A stretch of 64,000 nt of DNA from Leifsonia aquatica (GCF_014190775.1 NZ_JACHVP010000005.1:62001-126000); one strand, 5' to 3'; counted from the stretch's first letter, positions 8,527 through 17,948 are shown. Notes: generated by a model from the sequence alone, not told the origin. Program-made: numbers and translations.

Positions 8527-9156
8527 ATGGACACCTCAGCACCCGCCCCGGCGACGAAGCTCGGGCGCAAACGGGACCACACCCGCGACCCCGAGATCCT
8601 CGACGCCGCCCTCGACGTGCTGTCCGAGACCGGATACGACCGCATGACCATCGACATGGTCGCCGCGCGCGCGAAGGCCGGCAAGGCGACCCTCTACCGC
8701 CGGTGGGCGTCCAAGGCCGACCTCGTCATCGACGCGGTCGCCTGCATGAAGAAGGGCGACATCGACTTCGACGCGCTGCCCGACACCGGCACCCTCCGCG
8801 GCGACCTGGTCGCGATGATGAAGCCGCACACCATCGTCGACGCCGAGAAGAAGCTCCAGATCATGGCGGGCCTGGTCTCGATGCTCGCCAAGGACCCGGG
8901 GCTGGCCGACACGGTCAACGCCGCGATCGTCGAGCCCCGCGCCTCCGTCAACCGCATCTTCCTGCGGCGCGCGGTCGAGCGCGGCGAGATCCCCGCCGAC
9001 GCCGACATCGACAAGCTCGCGCTCCTGGCGCCCGCGATGGCGTCCTACCGGGTGCTCATCCTGCGCAAGCCCGTGGACCGGGAGTTCCTGCTCTCGATCA
9101 TGGACGACATCCTGCTGCCGGCCGTGGGGATCAGGCGCACGTCCACGCCACGATGA
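8527..9156 (+). CDS. TetR-family repressor of the adjacent exporter
   Basis: About 209 residues. The N-terminal TetR helix-turn-helix (ILDAALDVLSETGYDRMTID through KATLYRRWASKADLV) is complete, and the C-terminal ligand domain is of the TetR_C type found in AcrR-like drug regulators. The ATG at 8527 is directly abutted by GGAGGAG, an unusually short spacing; a -10 candidate only 7 nt upstream raises the possibility of a leaderless message. It is divergent from the MFS gene. Its last 26 bp overlap the 3' end of the convergent secreted-protein gene. Confidence 0.9.
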   Translation: MDTSAPAPATKLGRKRDHTRDPEILDAALDVLSETGYDRMTIDMVAARAKAGKATLYRRWASKADLVIDAVACMKKGDIDFDALPDTGTLRGDLVAMMKPHTIVDAEKKLQIMAGLVSMLAKDPGLADTVNAAIVEPRASVNRIFLRRAVERGEIPADADIDKLALLAPAMASYRVLILRKPVDREFLLSIMDDILLPAVGIRRTSTPR

Positions 9157-9610
9157 GGCTGAGCGCCCCGAGCACGGTCGTGATCGTCCGTGTCTGGAGC
9201 GAGACGGGCGACGTCCAGGTGCCGTAGTTCGCGGTGACGGTCACGGTGCTGGTGCCCAGCAGGGTCAGCGTCGCACCGGTCACACTGCCCGAGGTCGCCG
9301 GCGCCGCCACCGTCGTGCTGCCGGAGCCCGCGCTGCCGCTCCACGCGATCGTGTAGCTCTGCGGCGTCAGGGCGTTGCCGCCGGTCGGGGCCGCGGTCCA
9401 GGTGATCGGGATGTTCGCGGCGAGCAGGCCGCCCGCCGACCCGCAGGAGACGGTCGGCACCGCGCCGAGCACGCCCGCGTTCGCCGTGCCGGTGACGTAG
9501 GCGGAGCGCGACCAGCCCGCCTGCGCGGGCGAGCCTCCGGAGACCCCGAGCACGCCCGCGGCGAGCAGGACGAGCGCGCTCGCGGCGACGGTGCGCAGCA
9601 CCCCCCTCAC
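9131..9610 (-). CDS. Small secreted protein at the end of the SipW/TasA-like operon
   Basis: 159 residues, unrecognised family. A signal peptide (hydrophobic LVLLAAGVLGVSGG, cleavage near AQA) precedes a beta-rich Ser/Thr/Gly-rich body with WTAAPTGGNALTPQSYTI, which looks like an Fn3/Ig-like fold, and one Cys near each end (VSCGS and the C-terminal WTCA) that could form a disulfide. The GTG start overlaps the upstream signal peptidase stop (GTGA at 9607-9610), so translation is coupled. Context suggests a minor component of the surface structure. It converges with and overlaps the TetR gene by 26 bp. Confidence 0.7.
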   Translation of the reverse strand: MRGVLRTVAASALVLLAAGVLGVSGGSPAQAGWSRSAYVTGTANAGVLGAVPTVSCGSAGGLLAANIPITWTAAPTGGNALTPQSYTIAWSGSAGSGSTTVAAPATSGSVTGATLTLLGTSTVTVTANYGTWTSPVSLQTRTITTVLGALSLIVAWTCA

Positions 9611-10956
9611 GGTGTGCGCTCCGGGTGCCGGTGCCGCCGCGACCCGGCGACGCCGGCGATCGTAGCCCCGGCGACCACGGCGCCACCGGCCAGCAGAGGC
9701 GGGAGCAGGGGCGGGGCCGAGCCCGTCGCGGCCAGGGCGACCGGGGGAGCCGATGCCCGGGTGTCGTCGCCCGAGGTCCAGGCCCACACCTCCAGGTCGG
9801 CCGAGCCGGCGGAGGCGACGGTGCCGCCGGGCTGCAGCGTCACGTCGACGGCCAGCCAGCGCGGTTCGGCGGAAGGCATCCCCGCGATGCTGACGACGCC
9901 GGAGGGAGCAGGAGGCGCGCCCGCCGCGACTCCGGGGCCGGTCAGCAGTCCGGCCAGGGAGGTGGTGGCGATGACCGCCTGCGCCGTTCCGGGGCAGGCG
10001 TCGCCCGACCAGCGGACGGTGCACGAGCGCACGGCCACGTCGAGTGCGGAGGTGAGCGGGCCGGTCGACGAGAGCCCGAGGCCCACGGTCACGGGCCGGG
10101 GAGTGGAGGCGGCGACGCCGACCTCCCAGCGCACCGGGACGCCCGGACGCAGTTCTGCGAACGCGGCGGGATCGGCGATGGAGGTCAGGGTGAGGGAGCG
10201 GCCGGCGGAGACCGTCTCGTCGGCGCGGGCCGGTGCGGGGGAGGCGAGGACGAGGGCGGAGGCGCCACCCGCGGCCACCAGCAGCACGAAAGCGGACCCG
10301 CCCGCGCGCGGCGAGACGTGGCCGGCGCGCGCCTCCCTGCGCTCCCCGCGTCCGCGGCGGCCGTCTCGTCGGTCCCGGTCGCCGTCCCGCGGCCAGAAGG
10401 CCCACGCCACGAGCACGGTCGCCGCGAGGGTGGCGCTGCCGAGGAACAGCGGATTGGAGAAGAAGGCGATCACCTGCGCGCCGCCGGGCACGCTGGCGAT
10501 CACCAGGCGCACGTGCGCGACGTCGTAAGGGGCCGGGTCGGTCTCGGCGTTGGCGTCGCCGCGCAGCACGAGCTCGACCCGCCCGTCGGCAAGCGGCTGA
10601 GCCGAGACGACGCGGTGCGTGATCGGGAGCGCGCCCGGCCGGTCGACGGTCACGACGTCGCCGACCCGCGCCTCGCTCGCGGGGATCTCGCGCACCAGCG
10701 CGACCGCCCCGGCGGGGATGGTCGGACTCATCGACCCGGTGCTGAACAGGATGAGCGTGAGGTGGAGGACGGCTGCGGCGATGGCCCCGAGGATGCAGAG
10801 AGCACCGGCGATCGACGCGACCGTGAGCAGCACATCGCCGGCCCGGGAGGCGGCGCGTTTCGCGGTGCGCCGGTCCGGTGCGGCCGCGGCATGGGCGGCG
10901 GGAGGCTCGACGGTGTGGCGGCCGGCAGCGACGCCGGTCTCCTCGCGGATGCTCAT
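9607..10956 (-). CDS. sipW: SipW-type signal peptidase I fused to an exported LAATG-anchored domain
   Basis: 449 residues in two parts. Residues about 41-188 are a type I signal peptidase of the ER/SipW class: a helix, then GSMSP with catalytic Ser75, PITHRVV with His114 in place of the usual Lys, RGDANAETDP, and a second helix. A basic linker (about 189-217) leads to a second hydrophobic signal-like segment ending APARA at about 244. The rest (245-407) is a beta-rich domain with a Cys pair, then LAATG (408-412), a hydrophobic helix and a basic tail, which together form a class E sortase signal. The frame is intact, so this is a real fusion. It sits directly downstream of two TasA-like genes whose signal peptides it should process. 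Confidence 0.85.
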   Translation of the reverse strand: MSIREETGVAAGRHTVEPPAAHAAAAPDRRTAKRAASRAGDVLLTVASIAGALCILGAIAAAVLHLTLILFSTGSMSPTIPAGAVALVREIPASEARVGDVVTVDRPGALPITHRVVSAQPLADGRVELVLRGDANAETDPAPYDVAHVRLVIASVPGGAQVIAFFSNPLFLGSATLAATVLVAWAFWPRDGDRDRRDGRRGRGERREARAGHVSPRAGGSAFVLLVAAGGASALVLASPAPARADETVSAGRSLTLTSIADPAAFAELRPGVPVRWEVGVAASTPRPVTVGLGLSSTGPLTSALDVAVRSCTVRWSGDACPGTAQAVIATTSLAGLLTGPGVAAGAPPAPSGVVSIAGMPSAEPRWLAVDVTLQPGGTVASAGSADLEVWAWTSGDDTRASAPPVALAATGSAPPLLPPLLAGGAVVAGATIAGVAGSRRHRHPERTP

Positions 10957-10979
10957 CCCGCCTCCCTCTGCTCCGGTCG

Positions 10980-11618
10980 TCAGTTCGACGTGGTGACGAA
11001 CTGCCAGGTGGCGGTCGTCGTCTTGCCCTGCAACGAGTTGGGGGCGCCTGCCGGGAGGGTGACCTCGAAGCAGAAGCCGGTCGCGGCGCCGGGCGCGGTG
11101 CTGGTCGCGGCGGCCAGCGGGTTGGTGACGCCGGTCTCCTGACCGGCGGTGAGGGCGCGGGTGGTCGCCGCGGCGCCGACCACGAACGAGGGGGTGCCGG
11201 TGAAGGCCGCGGCGTTGCAGGTGCCGGTGGTGCGCACGACGCGGTAGACGAGTGCGGCGCCCAGCGTCGCGGCGTCCGTGCCGCCGAGCACGGCGCCGTT
11301 GAGCACGGCCGTGCCCGCGACGGAGTTGGCGGTCGTCTGGATGAGCACGGGGAAGTACGCGGAGACGCCCGGGGCGAACGGTCCCGCGACGGTGACGGTG
11401 GCCCCGGGGGAGACCGAGTTGTCGGCGTACGCGCCGCCGTTGACGCTGGACTGGGCGTTGAACACCGAGGTCTGGAACGAGCCGGTCGCGAACTCCCGGT
11501 CGGTCCAGCTGGCGAGGGTCACGGCCGCCCCCACCCCGAGCACGAGGCCCGAGGCGAGCACCGCCCGCAGCCGGAGGGCCCGAACTCCCCGGCTGCGGTA
11601 CGGCCGCCCCTCACGCAT
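10980..11618 (-). CDS. TasA-like protein with SipW-dependent signal peptide (second copy)
   Basis: 212 residues. The N-terminus LRAVLASGLVLGVGAAVTLA followed by SWTDREFATGSF is the alternate signal peptide of TasA/CalY-type proteins, normally cleaved by SipW. The body is beta-rich with two Cys (TGTCNA, GFCFEV) and ends TATWQFVTTSN. It is paralogous to the next upstream gene: same signal region, same W-x-D-x-E-F start of the mature protein, same ATWQF end. It begins 4 bp after that gene stops and lies 23 bp before the peptidase gene. In Bacillus such proteins form extracellular matrix fibres; that role is inferred here. Confidence 0.85.
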   Translation of the reverse strand: MREGRPYRSRGVRALRLRAVLASGLVLGVGAAVTLASWTDREFATGSFQTSVFNAQSSVNGGAYADNSVSPGATVTVAGPFAPGVSAYFPVLIQTTANSVAGTAVLNGAVLGGTDAATLGAALVYRVVRTTGTCNAAAFTGTPSFVVGAAATTRALTAGQETGVTNPLAAATSTAPGAATGFCFEVTLPAGAPNSLQGKTTTATWQFVTTSN

Positions 11619-11622
11619 GGGA

Positions 11623-12231
11623 TTACTGGCTCGCCGCCTGGAACTGCCAGGTGGCGGTGCCGGTCTGCCCCTGCGCGAGACCCGCTCCTCCGGTGACCTT
11701 GAAGCACAGGAAGACGGGGGCCCCCGCCGCGCCTCCCGTGCCCTGGCTCAGGGGGAACGTGGTCGAACCGGGAACCGTGGTGAGTGCCGTCCCCGCGGGG
11801 ACGAGGTCGGTGCCCGTCGTGCTCGCCGTGCAGCCGAACGTCGTCGTCTGCAGCAGCTCGTAGGTGAGATTGGTCACGGTCCCCGTCGTCGCCGCGCTCG
11901 AGACGGTGACGACGGCGGGGTTGGTGGTGTTCGCCGCCAGCTCGACGGCGAACGGAGCGGCGGTGACCGCCCCCGGCGACAGCGTGGCGGCGTTGACCGT
12001 GAAGGCGAGCGCGGCCGGCGAGCCCGCCGTCGCGTGATCCGTGTAGGTCGTGCCGTCGGTGCTGCCGACGAGGTTGAAGGTGCCCGCCGTGAAGGTGCCC
12101 CGGGCGAACTCGGAGTCGTTCCAGGCGGCGAGCGTCACGGCGGCCCCGGCGCCGAGCACGAGCCCGGCGGCCAGCACGGCCTTCAGCTTGCGGGCCCGCC
12201 TGGGGGCGGGCGCCACGTGTGTCTCAGTCAT
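11623..12231 (-). CDS. TasA-like protein with SipW-dependent signal peptide (first copy)
   Basis: 202 residues. The signal peptide KLKAVLAAGLVLGAGAAVTL and mature start AAWNDSEFARGTFTAGTFNL fit the alternate SipW-type family. The beta-rich body carries a Cys pair (TFGCTAS, FLCFKV) and the shared end GTATWQFQA. The start ATG at 12231 has a strong ribosome site (AAAGGAG), the best in the locus, suggesting abundant product. It starts 26 bp after the giant repeat-protein gene ends and is followed after 4 bp by its paralogue, so it is probably the major fibre subunit. Confidence 0.87.
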   Translation of the reverse strand: MTETHVAPAPRRARKLKAVLAAGLVLGAGAAVTLAAWNDSEFARGTFTAGTFNLVGSTDGTTYTDHATAGSPAALAFTVNAATLSPGAVTAAPFAVELAANTTNPAVVTVSSAATTGTVTNLTYELLQTTTFGCTASTTGTDLVPAGTALTTVPGSTTFPLSQGTGGAAGAPVFLCFKVTGGAGLAQGQTGTATWQFQAASQ

Positions 12232-12257
12232 CGACTTCTCCTTTCTCAGGCCGGGCG

Positions 12258-15200
12258 TCAGGCTCGGCGGGTGCGTCGAATCAGGATCAGGGCGCCGCAC
12301 GCGACCAGCAGAGCCGCGAGACCGCCGAGGAGGGCCGCCCCACCGGAGGTGGAGCCCGTGTCGGCGAGACCGCTGCCGGTGCTCGTCGACCCGGTGGTGC
12401 CGGTGCCGGGATCGGCCGGCAGCGGCACGTCGTAGCGGTAGCCGCCGGTGAGCACGCCGTTGCCGCACTCCACCCCGCCGGTGACCGTGACATCCACCGT
12501 CCCTGTTCCGGCCGGTGCGACCGCGGTGATGGTCGCGTCGTCGACCACGGTGAACGAGGTCGCCGGGGTGGTGCCGAAGAGCACGCCGGTCGCGCCGGTG
12601 AAGCAGCCGCCGGTGATGGTCACCGTCGTGCCGCCGGCCTGCGGCCCGTGCCCCGGGTCGACGCCGTCGACGGTGGTGCCCGGGTCGTACGTGAACGTCG
12701 CGGAGGGCGACGGTCCGACCGGGGTCGTCACGACGATCGGCACGGCGCCGGCCGTGTGCGGCGGCGTCGTCAGGGTGATCGTGGTGTCGTTCACGACCGT
12801 GAACGGCACGTCCACTCCGTCGACCGTCACGCTCGTGGCGCCGGTGAAGCCGGTGCCGGAGACGGTGACGACCGTGCCGCCGAGGAACGGCCCGTGGTCC
12901 GGGTCGAGTCCGCTGATGACGGGCGCGTTCGGCACCGGGTCGAAGGTGAAGTCGCCCGGCTGAGAGTCGCCGTTCGGGTGCTGCACGATCACGTCCACGC
13001 CGCCCGGAGTGTGGGCCGGTGTCGTCACCGTGATGGTGGTGTCGTTCACGACGGTGAACCCGGTGCCCGGCGTGCCGCCGAAGGTCACCCCGGTGGCGCC
13101 GGTGAACCCGGTGCCGGTGATGGTGACCGCGGTGCCGCCGGTCTGCGGACCGTTGGCGGGCGCGACGGAGGTGATCGCCGGGACGGGTAGGAAGGTGAAG
13201 TCACCGGGCTGCGAGTCGCCGTTGGGGTGCTGCACGATCACGTCCACGCCGCCGGGCGCGTGCGCCGGGGTCGTCACCGTGATCGTGGTGTCGTTCACGA
13301 CGGTGAAGGCCGTTCCCGCCGTGCCGCCGAAGGTCACTCCGGTGGCGCCGGTGAACCCGGTGCCCGTGATGGTGACCGCGGTGCCGCCGGTCTGCGGCCC
13401 GCTCGTCGGGGCGAGGGAGGTGATGGCCGGCAGCTGCAGGAAGGTGAAGTCACCGGGCTGCGAGTCGCCGTTCGGATGCTGCACGACCACATCCACCGCT
13501 CCCGGCAGGTGCGCCGGGGTGGTGACGGTGATGGTGGTGTCGTTCACGACGGTGAAGGCCGTCCCGGCGGTGCCGCCGAAGGTGACTCCGGTCGCGCCGG
13601 TGAAGCCGGTTCCCGTGATGGTGACGTCGGTGCCGCCGGTCTCCGGTCCGCTGGCCGGCGCCACCGAGGTGATCGCCGGGACCGCGTCGAAGGTGAAGTC
13701 GCCCGGCTCCGAGGGGCCGGCCGGCGTGGTCACGACGACGTCGACCGCACCCGGAGCGTGCGCCGGGGTGGTGGCCGTGATCGTGGTGTCGTCCACCACG
13801 GTGACGCCCGTCGCGGGCGTGCCGCCGAAGGTGACGCCCGTCGTGCCGGTGAAGCCGGTGCCGGTGATGGTGACGGCGGTGCCGCCGGTCTCCGGTCCGT
13901 TGGCGGGCGCGACTCCGGTGATGACGGGCAGGGGCAGGTAGGTGAACGTCGCCGGAGCGGAGTCCCCGACCGGCGCCTGCACGATCACGTCGACCGGTCC
14001 CTCCGCGTGGGCGGGGCTGGCGACGGTGATCGTCGTGTCGTTCACCACGCTGAACCCGACGCCCGGGGTCCCGTCGAAGGTCACGCCGGTCGCTCCGGTG
14101 AAGCCGCTGCCGGTGATGGTGACGGGTGTCCCTCCGGTCACCGGTCCGCTGGTCGGGGCGAGGGAGGTGATCGCCGGGAGGGCGATGAAGGTGAACGTGC
14201 CCGGTCCGGAGTTCCCGTTGGGGCTCTGCACGACCACGTCCGTCGCGCCCGGCGCGTGCGCCGGGGTGACCACGGTGATGGTGGTGTCGTTCACGACGGC
14301 GAAGCCGCTGCCTGCGGTGCCGCTGAAGGTCACTCCCGTGGCCCCGGTGAACCCGGTGCCGGTGATGGTGACGGTCGTGTCGCCGGTCTCCGGCCCGCTG
14401 GTCGGGGTGAGGGACAGGATGGCCGCCGCCGGGAGGAAGGTGAAGTCGCCCGGCTGCGAGTCGCCGTTCGGGTGCTGCACCACCACGTCGACCGTCGCCG
14501 GCACGTGCGCCGGAGTGGTCACCGTGATGGTGGTGTCGTCCACGACCGTGAAGGCCGTTCCCGTCGTGCCGCCGAACGTGGCTCCCGTGGCCCCGGTGAA
14601 CCCGGTGCCGGTGATGGTGACGGCCGTGCCTCCCGCTGCCGGACCGCTGGTCGGGGTCAGGGAGGTGATGGCCGGCAGCTGCAGGAAGGTGAAGTCGCCC
14701 GGCTGCGAGTCGCCGTTCGGGTGCTGGACGATCACGTCGACGGCCCCCGGCGCGTGCGCCGGAGTGGTGACGGTGATGGTGGTGTCGTTCACGACGGTGA
14801 ACGCGGTGCCCGCGTCTCCGCCGAACGTCACGCCCGTCGCCCCGGTGAACCCGGTGCCGGTGATGGTGACGTCCGTGCCGCCGGTCTCGGGCCCGCTGGC
14901 CGGAGCCAGGGAGGTGATGGCGGGGACCTGGAGGAAGGTGAAGTCCCCGGGCTGCGAGTCGCCGTTCGGGTGCTGCACCACGACATCCACGTCGCCGGGC
15001 GCGTGCGCCGGGGTGGTGACGGTGATCGTCGTGTCGTTCACCACGGTGAAGGCGGTGCCCGGGGTGCCGCCGAAGGTCACCCCGGTCGCACCGGTGAAGT
15101 TCGTCCCGGTGATCGTGACGTCGGTGCCGCCGGTCTCGGGCCCGCTGGCCGGGGCCACGGACGCGATGGTCGGAATCGGGTCGAACGTGAAGGCGCCGGG

Positions 15201-17948
15201 GGCGGACTCGCCGTCGGGGCTCTGCACGACCACGTCGGACGGGCCGGCCGCGTGCGCGGGCGTCGTGACGGTGATGGTGTTCGGATCGACGACGGTGAAG
15301 GCCGTGCCCGCGATGCCGTCGAACGTCACGCCGGTCGCTCCGGTGAAGCCGCTGCCGGTGATGGTCACGGGCGTGCCGCCGGTCTCCGGGCCGTGGTCGG
15401 GCGAGATCGTGCCGATCGCCGGGGGACCGACCACCGGGTTGAACGTGAAGCCGCCCGGAGCGGAGGGGCCGGCAGGAGTCGTCACGATCACGTCGACGGC
15501 GCCGGGCGCGTGGCCCGGGGTGGTGACCGTGATCGTCGTGTCGTCCACGACGGTGACGTTCGCGGCGGGGGTGCCGCCGAAGGTGACGCCCGTCGCTCCC
15601 GTGAAGCCGGATCCGGTGATCGTGACGGCGGTGCCGCCCGTCTCCGGTCCGCTGCCGGGCGTCACCGAGGTGATGACGGGCAGCGGGAGGTAGGTGAACG
15701 TCCCCGGGGCGGAGTCGCCGATCGGGTGCTGGACCACGACGTCCACGGGTCCCTGCGCGTGGGCCGGGGTCGCGACGGTGATGGTGGTGTCGTTCGTCAC
15801 GCTGAACCCGACGCCGGGCGTCCCGTCGAAGGTCACCCCGGTCGCTCCGGTGAAGCCGGTGCCGGTGATGGTGACGGGCGTGCCGCCGGTCACCGGGCCG
15901 CTCGGCGGGGTGATCGACGAGATGGCCGGCAGGGCCACGAAGGTGAAGGTGCCGGGGCCGGAGTCACCGTTGGGGCTCTGGACGACGACATCCGTCGCTC
16001 CGGGTGCGTGCGCCGGGCTGCTGGCCGTGATGGTGGTGTCGTTCACGACCGTGACGCCGGTCGCGGGAGTGCCGCCGAACGTCACGCCCGTCGCGCCGGT
16101 GAACCCGGTGCCCGTGATCGTGACGGCGGTGCCGCCGGTCTCCGGACCGCTGGTCGGGGTGAGGGAGCCGATGGTGGGTGCAGCCAGGAAGGTGAAGGTG
16201 CCGGGGCCCGAATCACCGTTCGGCCCCTGCACGACGGCGTCCGTCGCGCCGGGGGCGTGTGCCGGGGTGGTCACCGTGATGGTGGTGTCGTCCACGACCG
16301 TGAAGGCCGTTCCCGCCGTGCCGCCGAAGGTGACGCCCGTGGTCCCGGTGAAGCCGCTGCCGGTGATGGTGACGGGTGTCCCGCCGGTCGCCGGTCCGCT
16401 GGTCGGGGTGAGCGAGCCGATGACCGGCGGGACGGCGAGTGCGTTCGGCCCGACGGTCGCGTTCGCGACGTTGAGCGTCAGCGCCTGGGTGCCGGGGAGC
16501 ACGGAGGCGCGCAGCGCGGTCTCGGTGAAGACGCCGCCGGTGGTGGACTGGTTGTTGGCGGTCAGCGAGACGACGCCGTTGAGCACGGGCGCGATCGCCG
16601 GGACGAGCGTGGCCGTCACGGGGGCGAGCACCGAGGTGCCGAGGGTGGTGATCGCGGTGCCGATGCCGCCCAGCGGGCCGAGCACAGCGCTGAGCACGGT
16701 GCTGAGGGGCAGACCGATGGCGATGCCGGCGACGCTGATGCCCGTCGTGTTGCCGGCCAGCAGCTGACCGACCGACTCGTTCACGTTGATGACCGGGAGG
16801 CCGAGCGCCGTCACCTGCGCGGTGACCGTGAGAGCGTTCGTCGTGTTCGTGAGCACCGTCTGCACGCGCGAGACCAGCGAACCCAGCAGACCGGTGACAC
16901 TGGTCTCGATGCTGGTGAGCGTGGCGGCGCTGAGCAGGTTGGTGTTCGGCGCCAATCCCTCGAGCGTGGTGATCGCGCCCAGGTCGACGGAGATGTCGCC
17001 TGTTCCGAGGTCGATGCTCACCCCCGGGTAGGCCGGGTCGGTGAGCGTCCCGGCCAGCAGCGGTGCGACCGCCGCCTGCAGGTTCGACGCGCTCACCGAC
17101 GCCGTCGTGCTGAGGACGGGGCCGAGGTTGATCAGGTTCAGGGCCTGCGCGAGCGTGCCGCCCGGTCCGGCGAGGCCGTTGACGACCGTCTGCACGTTCC
17201 CGACCTGGGTGTTGATCGCCGAGGTGAGCCCCGCGACCGTCGCGCTGTGGAAGGTGAGGCCCGTCCCGGCGAGGGAGTACGAGCCGGTCGGTGCACCGGG
17301 AGCGGTCTGAGTGGCCCGCGCGCCGGTGACGCCGATCGAGAGGTCGAGCTGCGCCAGCTCGTTCAGGGTGGCCGTCGGCAGCCCGAGGGAGGAGACCGCC
17401 TGCGCGAGGTTGACGTGCAGCGGTCCGGGGGCGATCCCGGGCTTGGGGGTGATGCCGGTGCCGATGTCGCCGCTCGCCGAGGTCAGGCCGGAGGCGCCGA
17501 CCGAGGTGCCGGTCTGCAACGCCGACGCGTACTGGGAGACGACTCCCGCGCCGCCGAGGTCCAGCGGGATCTGGATGCCGCCGGGCGCCGCGATGTTCAC
17601 GACGCCGAGCACGCCGACGTCGAGGTTGTTCGCGTTCGTCTGGTCCGCCGTCCCGTTGCTGGCGGCCGCCTCGCCGCCGAGCGAAGCCACGAGTCCCGCG
17701 TTCAGCCCGATGAGCGTGCCGCTGAGGTACTGCCCGGTCGCGTTCGAAGTGTCCCCGGGGGCGGCCTGGGCCGGGATGGCCCACAGCCCGGCGCCCGCGA
17801 GCGTCAGCGCGACGGCGGCGCCGGCTGCGGTGGTGCCGAGCAGCCTGCGGCCTCCCCTCCTCCTCTCGCGCGCTCTGCGTGCTCCATTGCCGATATCGAG
17901 ACGTGTTACCACGGTGCTTACCCCCAGCGAGATTGAGAGACCTTTCAC
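12258..17948 (-). CDS. Giant surface protein: anchor-G-like N-domain, 16 IPT/TIG repeats, LADTG anchor
   Basis: 1896 residues. A long basic N-terminus and signal peptide ends near IPAQA (about 63). Residues about 65-500 match the choice-of-anchor G type of surface domain (ISVDLGAI, many Thr/Ala/Leu). Sixteen IPT/TIG Ig-like repeats of about 83 residues follow (about 500-1850), most opening I-x-S-x-x-P-x-x-GP-x-x-GGT and VTITG. The C-terminus has LADTG (1861-1865), a hydrophobic helix and RRTRRA, a class E sortase signal. The GTG at 17948 has only a weak ribosome site; a GTG at 17912 with GGGGG upstream gives a normal signal peptide and may be the true start. It heads the TasA/SipW-like operon. 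Probably a fibrillar adhesin or matrix scaffold. Confidence 0.88.
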   Translation of the reverse strand: MKGLSISLGVSTVVTRLDIGNGARRARERRRGGRRLLGTTAAGAAVALTLAGAGLWAIPAQAAPGDTSNATGQYLSGTLIGLNAGLVASLGGEAAASNGTADQTNANNLDVGVLGVVNIAAPGGIQIPLDLGGAGVVSQYASALQTGTSVGASGLTSASGDIGTGITPKPGIAPGPLHVNLAQAVSSLGLPTATLNELAQLDLSIGVTGARATQTAPGAPTGSYSLAGTGLTFHSATVAGLTSAINTQVGNVQTVVNGLAGPGGTLAQALNLINLGPVLSTTASVSASNLQAAVAPLLAGTLTDPAYPGVSIDLGTGDISVDLGAITTLEGLAPNTNLLSAATLTSIETSVTGLLGSLVSRVQTVLTNTTNALTVTAQVTALGLPVINVNESVGQLLAGNTTGISVAGIAIGLPLSTVLSAVLGPLGGIGTAITTLGTSVLAPVTATLVPAIAPVLNGVVSLTANNQSTTGGVFTETALRASVLPGTQALTLNVANATVGPNALAVPPVIGSLTPTSGPATGGTPVTITGSGFTGTTGVTFGGTAGTAFTVVDDTTITVTTPAHAPGATDAVVQGPNGDSGPGTFTFLAAPTIGSLTPTSGPETGGTAVTITGTGFTGATGVTFGGTPATGVTVVNDTTITASSPAHAPGATDVVVQSPNGDSGPGTFTFVALPAISSITPPSGPVTGGTPVTITGTGFTGATGVTFDGTPGVGFSVTNDTTITVATPAHAQGPVDVVVQHPIGDSAPGTFTYLPLPVITSVTPGSGPETGGTAVTITGSGFTGATGVTFGGTPAANVTVVDDTTITVTTPGHAPGAVDVIVTTPAGPSAPGGFTFNPVVGPPAIGTISPDHGPETGGTPVTITGSGFTGATGVTFDGIAGTAFTVVDPNTITVTTPAHAAGPSDVVVQSPDGESAPGAFTFDPIPTIASVAPASGPETGGTDVTITGTNFTGATGVTFGGTPGTAFTVVNDTTITVTTPAHAPGDVDVVVQHPNGDSQPGDFTFLQVPAITSLAPASGPETGGTDVTITGTGFTGATGVTFGGDAGTAFTVVNDTTITVTTPAHAPGAVDVIVQHPNGDSQPGDFTFLQLPAITSLTPTSGPAAGGTAVTITGTGFTGATGATFGGTTGTAFTVVDDTTITVTTPAHVPATVDVVVQHPNGDSQPGDFTFLPAAAILSLTPTSGPETGDTTVTITGTGFTGATGVTFSGTAGSGFAVVNDTTITVVTPAHAPGATDVVVQSPNGNSGPGTFTFIALPAITSLAPTSGPVTGGTPVTITGSGFTGATGVTFDGTPGVGFSVVNDTTITVASPAHAEGPVDVIVQAPVGDSAPATFTYLPLPVITGVAPANGPETGGTAVTITGTGFTGTTGVTFGGTPATGVTVVDDTTITATTPAHAPGAVDVVVTTPAGPSEPGDFTFDAVPAITSVAPASGPETGGTDVTITGTGFTGATGVTFGGTAGTAFTVVNDTTITVTTPAHLPGAVDVVVQHPNGDSQPGDFTFLQLPAITSLAPTSGPQTGGTAVTITGTGFTGATGVTFGGTAGTAFTVVNDTTITVTTPAHAPGGVDVIVQHPNGDSQPGDFTFLPVPAITSVAPANGPQTGGTAVTITGTGFTGATGVTFGGTPGTGFTVVNDTTITVTTPAHTPGGVDVIVQHPNGDSQPGDFTFDPVPNAPVISGLDPDHGPFLGGTVVTVSGTGFTGATSVTVDGVDVPFTVVNDTTITLTTPPHTAGAVPIVVTTPVGPSPSATFTYDPGTTVDGVDPGHGPQAGGTTVTITGGCFTGATGVLFGTTPATSFTVVDDATITAVAPAGTGTVDVTVTGGVECGNGVLTGGYRYDVPLPADPGTGTTGSTSTGSGLADTGSTSGGAALLGGLAALLVACGALILIRRTRRA
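12420..16440 (-). repeat. Tandem coding repeats, about 249 bp each, 16 units
   Basis: DNA period is about 249-250 bp (83 codons), seen from the spacing of the GTGCCGCCGGTCTCCGG motif along the top strand. Units differ mainly at the loop before VVVQ or VVTTP. The order of unit types is itself repeated: units 2-3-4-6-7-8 resemble units 9-10-11-12-13-14, indicating duplication of a block of several units. The most distal units (15 and 16) are divergent and unit 16 carries a Cys pair. Confidence 0.85.

Noticed and set aside
12420-16440. Regular 250-bp repeats as a possible CRISPR array or satellite
   Set aside because: Units are far too long for CRISPR, vary in sequence, and code in frame for TIG domains.
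13227-17936. A 1.5-kilocodon open frame opposite the giant repeat protein
   Set aside because: It only mirrors the coding repeats of the opposite strand; composition is Gly/Arg/Asp junk without a signal peptide or domain.
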